From JAVHYG01 sp040390025 (GTDB lineage Bacteria; Pseudomonadota; Gammaproteobacteria; Diplorickettsiales; Diplorickettsiaceae), in NCBI GenBank assembly GCA_040390025.1, contig JAZJZD010000015.1:1-8975 (forward strand): a DNA stretch of 8,975 bases, read 5' to 3'. Of the stretch, positions 1-7,047 are shown one piece after another. Every line of letters starts with the position of its first letter. The stretch's first letter is position 1. The position numbers and the translations under genes are program-made. The notes below the pieces were generated by a model, which did not search any database, was not told the origin of the DNA, and saw nothing but the letters and a program-made list of their open reading frames with translations.

Positions 1-294
1 AAATTGATAGATAAACCCAAGGTACTGATTTCGTAAATGGCTGCGTTTGACTTCATTTAGTGTAGCAAGGTTGTGACCCGCTAAAAAAACTTGGCCGCTA
101 CTGGGCTGATCGAGTCCTCCTAATAAATGCAGTAAGGTGCTTTTTCCTGCACCAGAAGGGCCGACAATAGCAATTCGTTCGCGAGGCTGTATTGAAAAGT
201 TAATTGGCTTTAGTACTTCAACATAAAGTGAACCGTCATGAAAAGTTTTACTTAGATTTTTACAGGAAAGGACGGACTTTTCATTATTATTCAT
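1..294 (-). CDS. lolD: LolD, ATP-binding subunit of the lipoprotein-releasing ABC transporter (N-terminal 98 residues; runs off the window)
   Basis: LolD is the cytoplasmic ATPase of LolCDE, which extracts outer-membrane lipoproteins from the inner membrane and hands them to the periplasmic chaperone LolA. I translated this fragment by hand. It starts MNNNEKSVLSCKNLSKTF, has a Walker A loop GPSGAGKST at residues 45-53, the conserved GGLDQPSSG stretch just after it, and ends in LGFIYQF, whose Gln97 is the Q-loop. The signature motif, Walker B and H-loop lie beyond the window edge; family members are about 230 residues, so under half is present. The ATG sits inside the end of the upstream permease gene with an 8-nt overlap (ATGAATAA), which implies translational coupling. 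LolD is favoured over the related MacB/FtsE ATPases because of this permease neighbour and the LGFIYQF sequence. What lies further downstream in the operon cannot be seen. Confidence 0.93.
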   Translation of the reverse strand, partial: MNNNEKSVLSCKNLSKTFHDGSLYVEVLKPINFSIQPRERIAIVGPSGAGKSTLLHLLGGLDQPSSGQVFLAGHNLATLNEVKRSHLRNQYLGFIYQF

Positions 295-1543
295 AACGTA
301 AAGCCTCTGCAGGTGCTGTTCTGGCTGCTTTTAATGCAGGATAAATAGTCGCTAATAAACTCATTCCTAAAGCGGCAAGACAAATATGTAAAATATCAGC
401 GCCTTCTATTTTTGATGGTAGTTTATCGACGAAGAAATAAACGTTAGAAGCAAGAATTTCAGTATGAAAGACAGAGTGTTCTAAAAAACTAACAATATCA
501 CCGGCATAGAATGCCAGTAGTAACCCTGCAATTAATCCGATTAAAGTACCTACAAGACCAATGATACAACCTTGTACCATAAAGATACCTAAAACCGTAC
601 GTGGAGTTGCACCTAAGGTACGTAAAATGGCAATATCTGATTGTTTATCGGTTACAACCATCATCAAAGAAGAAACTAGATTAAAAGCTGAAATGGCGAT
701 CAGTAAAAGTAGAATGAAGAACATCATCTTTTTTTCTAAGGAAATAGCATACATCAAACTGCCATACGTGCTCGTCCAGTCGGTAATTTGATAAGAAGGG
801 GGAAGTTGTTTCGAAAGTGCCAGCGAAACTTTTGGTGCCGCATACAGATCATCGAGTTTCAGTCGTAAACCAGTAACACCCTGACCTAATTGAAAAAGTG
901 TTTGCGCATCTTGCATGGCGATATAGGCCATATTGCTTTCAAAACCGAAGCTGCGTCCTACGCGGAAAATGCCTGACACGGTAAATGTTTTAAATCGTGG
1001 CATGATACCTACTGGCGTTAATGTCACACGTGGCGTAATAACATTTACTTTATCACCAATATTTAGGCCTAACTGTATGGCGAGTTCTTCCCCTAAGACA
1101 ATATCATACTGTCCTGGGGTTAAATTAAAATTGCCTTCAATAATTTTATGGGGTATTTCAGAAACCTTTTTTTCTTGCTCAGGGTTAACACCGGTCAATA
1201 AAATAGGATGTGGTTGTCCTAGATTAACCAGCATGCCTTGGCCCATCACAAAAGGCGCAGTAGCAGTGACGTGCGCTTGCTTTAATACGGTTTGTGTTAA
1301 TGATTTTGTATCAGAAAGTGTTTGGCCATTTGTAGAGCTTATCGCAACTTGTGTAGCCATGCTAAAGATACGACTACGAATTTCCTCATCGAAGCCATTC
1401 ATCACCGATAAGACGGTGATCAATACCATGACACCTAATGCGATGCCTATCATCGATGTGAGTGAAATAAATGAAATAAAATGGTTGCGTCGTTTAGCTC
1501 GGGTGTAACGCAAACCAATATATAAAGCGATAGGACGAAACAC
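287..1543 (-). CDS. lolC: LolC/LolE-family lipoprotein-releasing system transmembrane permease
   Basis: This is the membrane subunit of the Lol exporter, which works with LolD to release lipoproteins to LolA. The 418 residues give the classic layout: one N-terminal membrane helix (about 24-48), a large periplasmic domain (about 50-270) and three C-terminal helices (about 273-297, 318-345, 384-404). The N-terminus (MFRPIALYIGLRYTRAK) aligns with the start of E. coli LolC, LSVMNGF follows the first helix, and the C-terminus PAEALRYE is shared with LolC. The periplasmic segment LTPVGIMPRFKTFTV (175-189) corresponds to the LolA-contacting hook of LolC. The start is GTG, fixed by that N-terminal alignment; no strong ribosome-binding site is seen, which fits readthrough from fabI 41 nt upstream. 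Many bacteria use a single LolC/E hybrid (LolF), and this gene could be one, since no second permease is visible; lolE could lie outside the window. Confidence 0.93.
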   Translation of the reverse strand: MFRPIALYIGLRYTRAKRRNHFISFISLTSMIGIALGVMVLITVLSVMNGFDEEIRSRIFSMATQVAISSTNGQTLSDTKSLTQTVLKQAHVTATAPFVMGQGMLVNLGQPHPILLTGVNPEQEKKVSEIPHKIIEGNFNLTPGQYDIVLGEELAIQLGLNIGDKVNVITPRVTLTPVGIMPRFKTFTVSGIFRVGRSFGFESNMAYIAMQDAQTLFQLGQGVTGLRLKLDDLYAAPKVSLALSKQLPPSYQITDWTSTYGSLMYAISLEKKMMFFILLLLIAISAFNLVSSLMMVVTDKQSDIAILRTLGATPRTVLGIFMVQGCIIGLVGTLIGLIAGLLLAFYAGDIVSFLEHSVFHTEILASNVYFFVDKLPSKIEGADILHICLAALGMSLLATIYPALKAARTAPAEALRYE

Positions 1544-1584
1544 GTTTATAAGCCCAGAAATTAGTTATTTAATGGATAAAAGCT

Positions 1585-2385
1585 TTAAGCTGTATTTTCA
1601 CCCATAGCCACGATGGCATGGAAACCACCATCGACATGGACGATTTCGCCAGTAATACCCGAAGCTAAATCAGAACAGAGAAAAGCAGCGGTATTGCCGA
1701 CTTGTTCGGTTGTGGTATTTTGGCGTAAGGGCGTAACGGCTTCATTATAAGCTAGAATTTTTCTGAAGCCTGAAATACCTGAAGCAGCTAATGTACGAAT
1801 AGGTCCGGCTGAAATAGCATTAACTCGAATCTTCTTTGGTCCTAAGCTATTCGCTAGATAACGAACATTGGCTTCTAAACTAGCTTTGGCTAATCCCATA
1901 ATATTGTAATTTTGCAACGCTTTTTCTGCACCGAGATAACTTAGGGTAAGAATAGCGCCGCCGTCGGGTCGATCTTTCATCAAAGGAAAAGCCGCTTTCG
2001 CTAAAGCCGCTAAACTGTAGCTACTAATATCGTGTGCAATTCTAAATCCTTCTCGATTGATATTTTCTAAAAAATCACCTTGGAGTTGATCGGCAGGTGC
2101 ATAAGCCACTGAGTGGACTAAAATATCCAAGCTATCCCAATGCTTGCCTAATTCTTTAAAAAGATTGCCAATTTCATCGTCGCTACTAACGTCACAAGAG
2201 AAAACAAGATCCGATTTAAAATCGTTCTTGGCCATTTTAGTCACACGTTCTTTCAGTTTTTCACCTTGATAAGCAAATGCTAACGTAGCACCTTCGCGAT
2301 GCATAGCTTCAGCGATGCCGTAGGCAATCGAGCGATCGCTGGCTAATCCAACGATTAAGGCACGTTTATTATCAAGTAGACCCAT
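1585..2385 (-). CDS. fabI: FabI, NADH-dependent enoyl-[acyl-carrier-protein] reductase
   Basis: FabI catalyses the last reduction of each fatty-acid elongation cycle (trans-2-enoyl-ACP to acyl-ACP) in the cytoplasm and is the target of triclosan and isoniazid-type inhibitors. The 266-residue length is typical. It is a Rossmann-fold short-chain dehydrogenase relative with the FabI-type cofactor loop GLASDRSIAYGIA (13-25) and the catalytic set Tyr150, Tyr160 and Lys167 in the SYLGAEKALQNY...GLAKAS stretch. NAISAGPIRTLAASGI (189-204) and GEIVHVDGGF (246-255) are near-identical to E. coli FabI. At the position of E. coli Gly93, a known triclosan-resistance site, this protein has Ala94 (HSVAYAP). 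The ATG is preceded by AAGGGG about 10 nt upstream. The gene overlaps the end of udk by 14 nt, so the two are translated from one message. Confidence 0.97.
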   Translation of the reverse strand: MGLLDNKRALIVGLASDRSIAYGIAEAMHREGATLAFAYQGEKLKERVTKMAKNDFKSDLVFSCDVSSDDEIGNLFKELGKHWDSLDILVHSVAYAPADQLQGDFLENINREGFRIAHDISSYSLAALAKAAFPLMKDRPDGGAILTLSYLGAEKALQNYNIMGLAKASLEANVRYLANSLGPKKIRVNAISAGPIRTLAASGISGFRKILAYNEAVTPLRQNTTTEQVGNTAAFLCSDLASGITGEIVHVDGGFHAIVAMGENTA

Positions 2386-3037
2386 ATGTCGTTTCCCCTT
2401 CGCTTTTTTTACTAAAATCGGTTAATAATTCTCGTATTTTGGCTTTGATCATATCAATAGCGATTCTATTTTCGCCGCCGCGAGGGACAATAATATCAGC
2501 ATAATGTTTAGAAGGCTCTATGAATTGTGAATACATCGGTCGAACGGTTTCTTGGTATTGTGCTAACACCGCCTCCATCTCTCTTCCACGTTCAATGACG
2601 TCACGTTTAATACGGCGAATTAAACAGATGTCTAGCGGAGTATCCATATAGATTAGAATATCCATGAGCTTCCGCAATGGAGGTTCAACAAAAAGTAAGA
2701 TACCTTCTAGGACAATAATAGAGTGAGGTCCCACACGACGGGTTTGTTGTTCTCTAATATGAAGTGTGTGGTTATAGATAGGGATTTCTACGGATCTACC
2801 GGTTTGTAATTGCTTTAAATGTTTAATTAGTAAGGCATGATCAAAAGCGTCTGGATGATCGTAATTGACCTGGGCACGTTTTTCTAAGGGGAGGGCACTA
2901 TTGTCTTTATAATAAGAATCTTCTGAAATAACAGCGACTTGTTCTGAGCCCAGCTCTTTAACAATGGTAGTAGATAATAAACTCTTACCCGACGCCGAAG
3001 CGCCAGCAATGCCAATAATGATACAACGCTGTGCCAT
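2372..3037 (-). CDS. udk: Uridine kinase (uridine/cytidine kinase)
   Basis: Udk phosphorylates uridine or cytidine to UMP or CMP with ATP or GTP, the pyrimidine salvage step in the cytoplasm. The 221 residues fit the family (about 210-215) with a slightly longer polar tail. Visible features are a Walker A loop GASASGKS (12-19), the family motif SEDSYYK (38-44), the NYDHPDAFD substrate-site segment (58-66), the Walker B-like strand IIVLEGIL (107-114), and the Arg-rich lid RRIKRDVIERGR (141-152). PRGGEN (185-190) is a typical C-terminal element. It is the first recognisable gene of the udk-fabI-lolC-lolD operon. The initiator ATG follows a T-run (AAAGCTTTTTT) with no good ribosome-binding site at normal distance; an AAGGTAGG lies somewhat further upstream. 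Phosphoribulokinase-type relatives are less likely given SEDSYYK and the length. Confidence 0.95.
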   Translation of the reverse strand: MAQRCIIIGIAGASASGKSLLSTTIVKELGSEQVAVISEDSYYKDNSALPLEKRAQVNYDHPDAFDHALLIKHLKQLQTGRSVEIPIYNHTLHIREQQTRRVGPHSIIVLEGILLFVEPPLRKLMDILIYMDTPLDICLIRRIKRDVIERGREMEAVLAQYQETVRPMYSQFIEPSKHYADIIVPRGGENRIAIDMIKAKIRELLTDFSKKSEGETTYGST

Positions 3038-3144
3038 AAAAAAGCTTTAACCTACCTTAAATGGACTGTAACTTAACAGGTTTTTTGTGAAAGGTAAATC
3101 AACTTATAGTATCGGCTAATCTTAAATATATTTTATTATCTTGT

Positions 3145-3180
3145 AGCGAATAACTTCGCTGGCGTTTGCTGTCGATAGCA
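3145..3180. repeat. Pair of short inverted repeats (hairpins)
   Basis: AGCGAA-taac-TTCGCT (3145-3160) is a perfect 6-bp stem with a 4-nt loop. Six bases later TGCT-gtcgat-AGCA (3167-3180) forms a 4-bp stem, extendable by a G-T pair. Neither is followed by a T-run on either strand, so this is not a standard intrinsic terminator. It lies just past the 3' end of the possible small gene at 3190-3405 and upstream of udk, so it may be a weak terminator, a leader structure or a copy of a dispersed palindrome. Confidence 0.45.
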
Positions 3181-3189
3181 GCTTTGGTA

Positions 3190-3405
3190 TTATTTGGTAA
3201 CGCTTATATTTTTGCTTTTTCTCTCTTCTTTAGTTGCGTTTAGCTCATTATTGTTAGGTTGTGTTTTTTGAGGGATGAATAGTTTACTAATTACCGGATG
3301 TGCACGAATAAAATTAGCAGAAAAATGAAAAATTTCCTCATCTAATGGGATGCTAAGCACAGCAAGTATGATAATATTTAGTATTCCTGGTTTTGTGATA
3401 TCCAT
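3190..3405 (-). CDS. Possible small hypothetical protein with one membrane helix
   Basis: A 71-codon frame begins MDITKPGILNIIILAVLSIP, so one hydrophobic helix (about residues 8-19, short) is followed by an acidic DEE, a mixed middle and a very polar, Lys/Asn-rich tail. An AGGA lies about 10 nt before the ATG, which is a usable ribosome-binding site. It is oriented with udk and ends about 150 nt upstream of it, so it could be the first gene of that transcription unit. I recognise no family. The AT-rich composition of the region makes chance frames of this length plausible, so the coding call is weak. The hydrophobic-then-charged organisation is the main argument for it. Confidence 0.33.
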   Translation of the reverse strand: MDITKPGILNIIILAVLSIPLDEEIFHFSANFIRAHPVISKLFIPQKTQPNNNELNATKEERKSKNISVTK

Positions 3406-3655
3406 TGGTTGTCCATCCTGTCCATGTTTTTTGTAAATTCTTAAAATTAATTTGTTAAGAGCTATTATAAAATTTATGATGTTTTTTTACCAGAACAAGA
3501 TAGAGTAACGTATTACATATCTTTTTTCTTATTTCTATTTTTTGGGCCATTTTTAACAGATTGTTATTTTCTTTTAATATCTCTAGAATCACGTTCTCAT
3601 AAGTTGCAGTGACTAAATGGCTATCTAAAAAAGTGTTGTTTAAAAAAGACAATGG

Positions 3656-5614
3656 ATGTGTTTTATGGAATTTGCTTACTATCTACTAATAATCGCCTTT
3701 TTTTTTGCATTAATGCAATTTTTTTATCCTTTAATTTTTTTACATCAAAAATGTTTGCATGATTTAAAATGGGTAATACCCGTTACTTGGAGCCAACTTT
3801 TATTGGTTGCATTGGCATTTTTTAGTTTAATGCAGGCTTTTCTTGATAACGATTTTTCTTTGCGCTACGTTGCAGAAAATTCGAATAGTCACTTGCCTTG
3901 GATCTATCGGCTTTGTGCGGTATGGGGTGGACATGAAGGCTCAATATTACTTTGGGTTTTTATTTTGAATTTATGGACAACGGCGGTTACAGTATTCAAT
4001 CGACATTTAGATTTAGTGGTATTAGCACGAGTGTTAGCCGTTCTTGGTTTTATTAGTGCTGGCTTTTTACTATTCTTAATAACGCTTTCCAATCCATTTA
4101 TTACAGGTGTAGAAAATATTTTGGATGGTCGTGATTTAAATCCCTTATTACAAGATCCCGGTTTAGTTTTTCATCCGCCATTGTTATATATGGGTTATGT
4201 CGGTTTTTCAGTAACGTTTGCATTTGCGATAGCGGCGTTATTAAGCAATCGTTTGGATGGACTATGGGCGCGTTGGGTTAGGCCATGGACTTTAGCTGCG
4301 TGGTGTTTTTTAACATTGGGTATTGTCTCTGGAAGTTGGTGGGCTTATCGGGTATTAGGGTGGGGTGGTTGGTGGTTTTGGGATCCGGTTGAAAATGCCT
4401 CACTTTTACCTTGGTTAGCAGGGACGGCATTAATTCATTCCTTATTGGTTCTAGAAAAAAAAGAATTATTAAAAACTTGGGTTATTTTGCTGGCTATACT
4501 CACATTTGCACTTAGTTTAATAGGTACTTTTATTGTTCGTTCAGGTATTTTGGTTTCGGTTCATGCCTTTGCTGTCGACCCAAAGCGCGGTGTTTTCATG
4601 TTAGGTTTGTTAGGCATTATTGTAGGCGCTGCTTTATTGCTTTATGGGTTTCGAATAAAGCGCTTTAAAGTAAAGCCGTATTCCCTGTCACTGTTATCCA
4701 AAGAGACGTTATTAATAGGGAATAACATTTTGTTGAGTGTTTCGGTTTTCACTGTTTTATTAGGGACGCTTTATCCGCTAATTATTGAGGTATTAGGTTT
4801 AGGGAAATTATCCGTCGGAGCACCTTATTTTAATATTGTTTTCCTGCCATTTGCCTATCTTCTTTTATTGTTAATGGGTATTTCTTATTGTGTTAATGGA
4901 AGTAAAACAGAAGGAAGGAATGCATTAATAAGTACTATTGGCTTATTGGCAGGCGCGCTAAGCATTAGTCTGTTTTTAATTATCTTTTTTACTGAAGGAT
5001 TGCAATGGAAGGTGATTATTGGCCTTGCGTTGGCACTATGGATTATTTTGAATACGTTGCAAGTATTGTGGAAATGTTACCAAAGAAAATTAAAGTTTAA
5101 GCAGATATTACGGATGCGAGGTGGAATGTTGCTAGCGCATTTGGGTGTTGCAATCTCTGCTATTGGAATTATCTTGAGTAGTACTTATAGTTTGCAGCGT
5201 GATGTACGTATGATAACTGGAGATTCCTTACAGTTGGGTGCTTATCAATTTAAACTACAGTCTGTATATGGTTTGCAAGGTCCTAATTATACGGGTGCCG
5301 AAGCTAGCCTACAGCTTATTAACCATTCGGCCACTTATTTAAAACCTCAATTACGTTATTATCCCCTTTCTGATATGGCTTTGAGCAAGCCCGCCATTGA
5401 TGCCAATGTGTGGCGAGATTTATATATTGCTTTAGCCGAACCACTGGGTAATAACGCGTGGGCTTTGCGTTTTTATACGAAACCTTTTATTCGTTGGATA
5501 TGGATGGGTGGTTTATTGATGATTGCAGGAGGTATTTGCTCAATAGTAAGTAGACAAAGTTATCTTTCTAAAGCAACGATTGATATCGTTAAAAATAGAT
5601 TAAAACTACTTTAG
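3656..5614 (+). CDS. ccmF: CcmF, haem lyase subunit of the System I cytochrome c maturation complex
   Basis: CcmF is the large inner-membrane protein that takes haem from holo-CcmE and, with CcmH, forms the thioether bonds to apocytochrome c on the periplasmic side. The 652 residues match the family (E. coli about 647) and form many membrane helices. The haem-handling WWD motif WGGWWFWDPVENAS is at 236-249. The four conserved histidines can all be seen: His173 (FHPPLLYMG) and His303 (SVHAFA) on the periplasmic face, and His261 and His495 (AHLGVA), the equivalents of the membrane histidines that hold a structural haem b. The segment GRDLNPLLQDPGL (158-170) and the end RFYTKPFIRWIWMGGL (605-620) are also typical. 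Two in-frame ATGs (3656 and 3665) are possible starts; neither has a strong ribosome-binding site. ccmG begins 3 nt after the stop. Confidence 0.97.
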   Translation: MCFMEFAYYLLIIAFFFALMQFFYPLIFLHQKCLHDLKWVIPVTWSQLLLVALAFFSLMQAFLDNDFSLRYVAENSNSHLPWIYRLCAVWGGHEGSILLWVFILNLWTTAVTVFNRHLDLVVLARVLAVLGFISAGFLLFLITLSNPFITGVENILDGRDLNPLLQDPGLVFHPPLLYMGYVGFSVTFAFAIAALLSNRLDGLWARWVRPWTLAAWCFLTLGIVSGSWWAYRVLGWGGWWFWDPVENASLLPWLAGTALIHSLLVLEKKELLKTWVILLAILTFALSLIGTFIVRSGILVSVHAFAVDPKRGVFMLGLLGIIVGAALLLYGFRIKRFKVKPYSLSLLSKETLLIGNNILLSVSVFTVLLGTLYPLIIEVLGLGKLSVGAPYFNIVFLPFAYLLLLLMGISYCVNGSKTEGRNALISTIGLLAGALSISLFLIIFFTEGLQWKVIIGLALALWIILNTLQVLWKCYQRKLKFKQILRMRGGMLLAHLGVAISAIGIILSSTYSLQRDVRMITGDSLQLGAYQFKLQSVYGLQGPNYTGAEASLQLINHSATYLKPQLRYYPLSDMALSKPAIDANVWRDLYIALAEPLGNNAWALRFYTKPFIRWIWMGGLLMIAGGICSIVSRQSYLSKATIDIVKNRLKLL

Positions 5615-5617
5615 CGT

Positions 5618-6148
5618 ATGCGATATCTTATTCCTATAATATTGTTGGGGTTCGTATTAGTGTTTTTATGGAAGGGTTTAGCAAATAATCCACTACAAAT
5701 TACTTCACCGCTGATCAGTAAATCGGTTCCTTCGTTTGCTGCGTTAAGTTTAGAAAATCCTAGACAAAGCCTAACTGAAAAAATATTTTTTGGTCACTTA
5801 TCTTTATTGATTGTTTGGTCAAGCTGGTGTGCCAGTTGTATTGCGGAACAGAATTTTTTACTGAGTTTAAAAAAAAATACGGCATTGAATATTGTTGGTT
5901 TAAATTATCGCGATAATTTAAGTGCAGCTAAATTGTGGTTAAAGCAATACGGTAATCCTTACACGAACGTTATTTTTGATGAAAAAGGATTATTGGCAAT
6001 CGATTTAGGTGTTTATGGGGTACCGGAAATTTTTTTGATCGATGGAAAAGGCATTATTCACTATAAGCACATCGGTCCTTTAAGTGAAGCGGTTTGGAAT
6101 AGGGAAGTGAAGCGGTTAATAAACCAGTACGGAAAAGCGTATGCATAA
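5618..6148 (+). CDS. ccmG: CcmG/DsbE, membrane-anchored thiol:disulfide oxidoreductase for cytochrome c maturation
   Basis: CcmG is a periplasmic thioredoxin-like protein, tethered by an N-terminal helix, that reduces the CXXCH disulfide of apocytochrome c directly or through CcmH and is recharged by DsbD/CcdA. The 176 residues show the anchor (about 4-19), then a thioredoxin fold with the redox pair Cys71 and Cys74 in WCASC, followed by Glu77, equivalent to the conserved acidic residue of E. coli CcmG. The cis-proline loop is YGVPEIFLID (133-142), the CcmG-type sequence, with Pro136. The usual active-site proline (WCPTC or WCPSC) is replaced by alanine. The gene starts 3 nt after ccmF and overlaps ccmH by 8 nt (ATGCATAA), so all three are translationally coupled. 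Confidence 0.95.
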   Translation: MRYLIPIILLGFVLVFLWKGLANNPLQITSPLISKSVPSFAALSLENPRQSLTEKIFFGHLSLLIVWSSWCASCIAEQNFLLSLKKNTALNIVGLNYRDNLSAAKLWLKQYGNPYTNVIFDEKGLLAIDLGVYGVPEIFLIDGKGIIHYKHIGPLSEAVWNREVKRLINQYGKAYA

Positions 6149-6572
6149 AAACACGCGAAGTTTATGTCACTACTGTCGATTATTATTGTTCTTTAGTATT
6201 ATGTTTTGCTCCGCTTGTTATAGCTCTACAGAAATATATTCTTTTAATTCAGCCGCGCAAAAAGCACAATTTCAACGGTTGATTTTAGAGTTACGATGCC
6301 TTGTTTGTCAGAATCAAAACCTTGCCGACTCGAATGCGCCGCTCGCGCAGGATTTACGGCAGTTAATAGCACAACGCGTTAAAAGCGGGGAATCAGAACA
6401 GCATATTAAACAATATTTAGTAAGTCGTTATAGTGAATATATTTTATTTAAACCGTTATTCTCACCAGCGACTTACTTATTATGGTTAGGACCTTTTATT
6501 TTACTGATAGTTATTATAATAAAAGTAGGGGTGAGGATAAATAGATTCAAAGTTTCTGATTCTATTTTCTGA
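6141..6572 (+). CDS. ccmH: CcmH (CycL-type), thioreductase subunit of cytochrome c maturation
   Basis: CcmH binds apocytochrome c and, with CcmG, keeps its haem-binding cysteines reduced; it also partners CcmF. The 143-residue protein has an N-terminal hydrophobic signal (about 14-27), the family signature LRCLVCQNQNLADSNAPLA (51-69) with redox Cys53 and Cys56, an amphipathic three-helix-like region and one C-terminal membrane helix (about 112-128). This is the short form: the CcmI-like TPR domain fused to E. coli CcmH is absent, and no ccmI follows on this strand. Additional cysteines lie in the signal region (Cys9, 12, 23, 26); Cys26 is not in a good lipobox, so a lipoprotein is not supported. 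No clear terminator is seen after the stop; the next 125 bases are AT-rich without a recognised feature. Confidence 0.95.
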   Translation: MHKNTRSLCHYCRLLLFFSIMFCSACYSSTEIYSFNSAAQKAQFQRLILELRCLVCQNQNLADSNAPLAQDLRQLIAQRVKSGESEQHIKQYLVSRYSEYILFKPLFSPATYLLWLGPFILLIVIIIKVGVRINRFKVSDSIF

Positions 6573-6697
6573 GGACGAATTAGGTTAAAGCTTCTAAAAA
6601 TTGAATTAAATAGTTCATTAAGAGTAATTAATATCGGTGATTTCAGAATAAAGAATACAAGTCTAAAAAATTTGTAGGCTGATTAGATTCGCTTTTT

Positions 6698-6916
6698 TTA
6701 ACGCTGATTTAAGCCTGGCGATTTTGCCGCTGAATCATGTTCATTTTGATTTAAATAGTTGGCTATTTGCTGGTTTAACTGAACTTGTGCGGCTCGAATT
6801 TCAATTCTTCTTGCGCGAATCGCAGCAATACGTTCTGCGCGTAAAACAGCAGGGGTAACGTTAGGTGTTTCGCTTTGAAAGAAAGCTGAGAGAGTATTAG
6901 ATAAATCAGAAGCCAT
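6698..6916 (-). CDS. Small Ala/Arg-rich hypothetical protein
   Basis: This 72-codon gene begins MASDLSNTLSAFF and has a strongly helical centre (about residues 20-56) rich in Ala, Arg, Ile and Gln, for example AERIAAIRARRIEIRAA, followed by a polar tail. It has no signal peptide or membrane helix, so it is likely cytoplasmic or secreted without a Sec signal. A ribosome-binding site GAAAGG stands 6 nt before the ATG, better than most genes here, which favours real coding. It lies between ccmH and the ADP-ribosyltransferase-like gene, divergent from the latter by 131 nt. I do not recognise a family. A regulatory peptide, a structural partner of the neighbouring toxin-like protein, or an unrelated orphan are all possible. 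Confidence 0.55.
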   Translation of the reverse strand: MASDLSNTLSAFFQSETPNVTPAVLRAERIAAIRARRIEIRAAQVQLNQQIANYLNQNEHDSAAKSPGLNQR

Positions 6917-7047
6917 ATTAAACCTTTCATTAGATATAAAGAAAATTAATATAATCCAATAAAATTAAGGTTTGCTTAAATCATTCTTAATCTAATTTTA
7001 AGATTTATAGTTTATTCTATACGGCTCTTAATATAGTTTTTATACTA
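6917..7047. promoter_or_regulatory. Divergent intergenic region expected to hold two promoters
   Basis: The 131 bases between two divergent gene starts are extremely AT-rich and contain several -10-like strings (TATAGT, TATTCT, TATATT) and small AT-only inverted repeats such as CTTAA...TTAAG (6986-7002). No pair of -35 and -10 boxes is convincing, and no strong ribosome-binding site precedes the ATG at 7048. A shared regulator is possible but no operator is identified. Confidence 0.3.
6923..6928 (-). promoter_or_regulatory. Ribosome-binding site of the small Ala/Arg-rich gene
   Basis: On the minus strand GAAAGG precedes the ATG by six bases (ATTAAA on the plus strand), close to ideal spacing. 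It is the main support for translation of the small gene that starts at 6916. Confidence 0.5.

Larger units (their letters stand above)
3038..3655. other. Gene-poor spacer between the divergent udk and ccmF operons
   Basis: About 620 bases separate udk (minus) from ccmF (plus), so promoters for both operons must lie here. The sequence is very AT-rich, which makes sigma-70 boxes hard to call: many TATAAT-like strings occur and none is paired with a convincing TTGACA at 16-18 nt. It holds a compact hairpin (3145-3160, with a weaker one next to it) and one possible small gene at 3190-3405. No protein-like remnant, tandem repeat or tRNA was recognised in the rest. Confidence 0.6.

Noticed and set aside
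561..1508. Plus-strand open frames of 76 and 191 codons (561-791 and 933-1508).
   Set aside because: They lie entirely antisense within the clearly recognised lipoprotein-release permease gene and their translations resemble no family.
3455..3652. A 65-codon minus-strand frame ending just before ccmF.
   Set aside because: It starts with TTG, has no ribosome-binding site, occupies the space needed for the ccmF leader, and its Asn/Lys/Ile/Leu-rich translation is what AT-rich non-coding sequence gives.
3904..4092. A 62-codon minus-strand frame within ccmF.
   Set aside because: Antisense shadow of a strongly conserved part of CcmF (residues about 83-146).
6573..6697. Possible terminator shared by ccmH and the small minus-strand gene, because of the T-run near 6691.
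   Set aside because: The sequences around the T-run (CGCTTTTTTTAACGC) are direct rather than inverted repeats, so no stable hairpin forms next to it.
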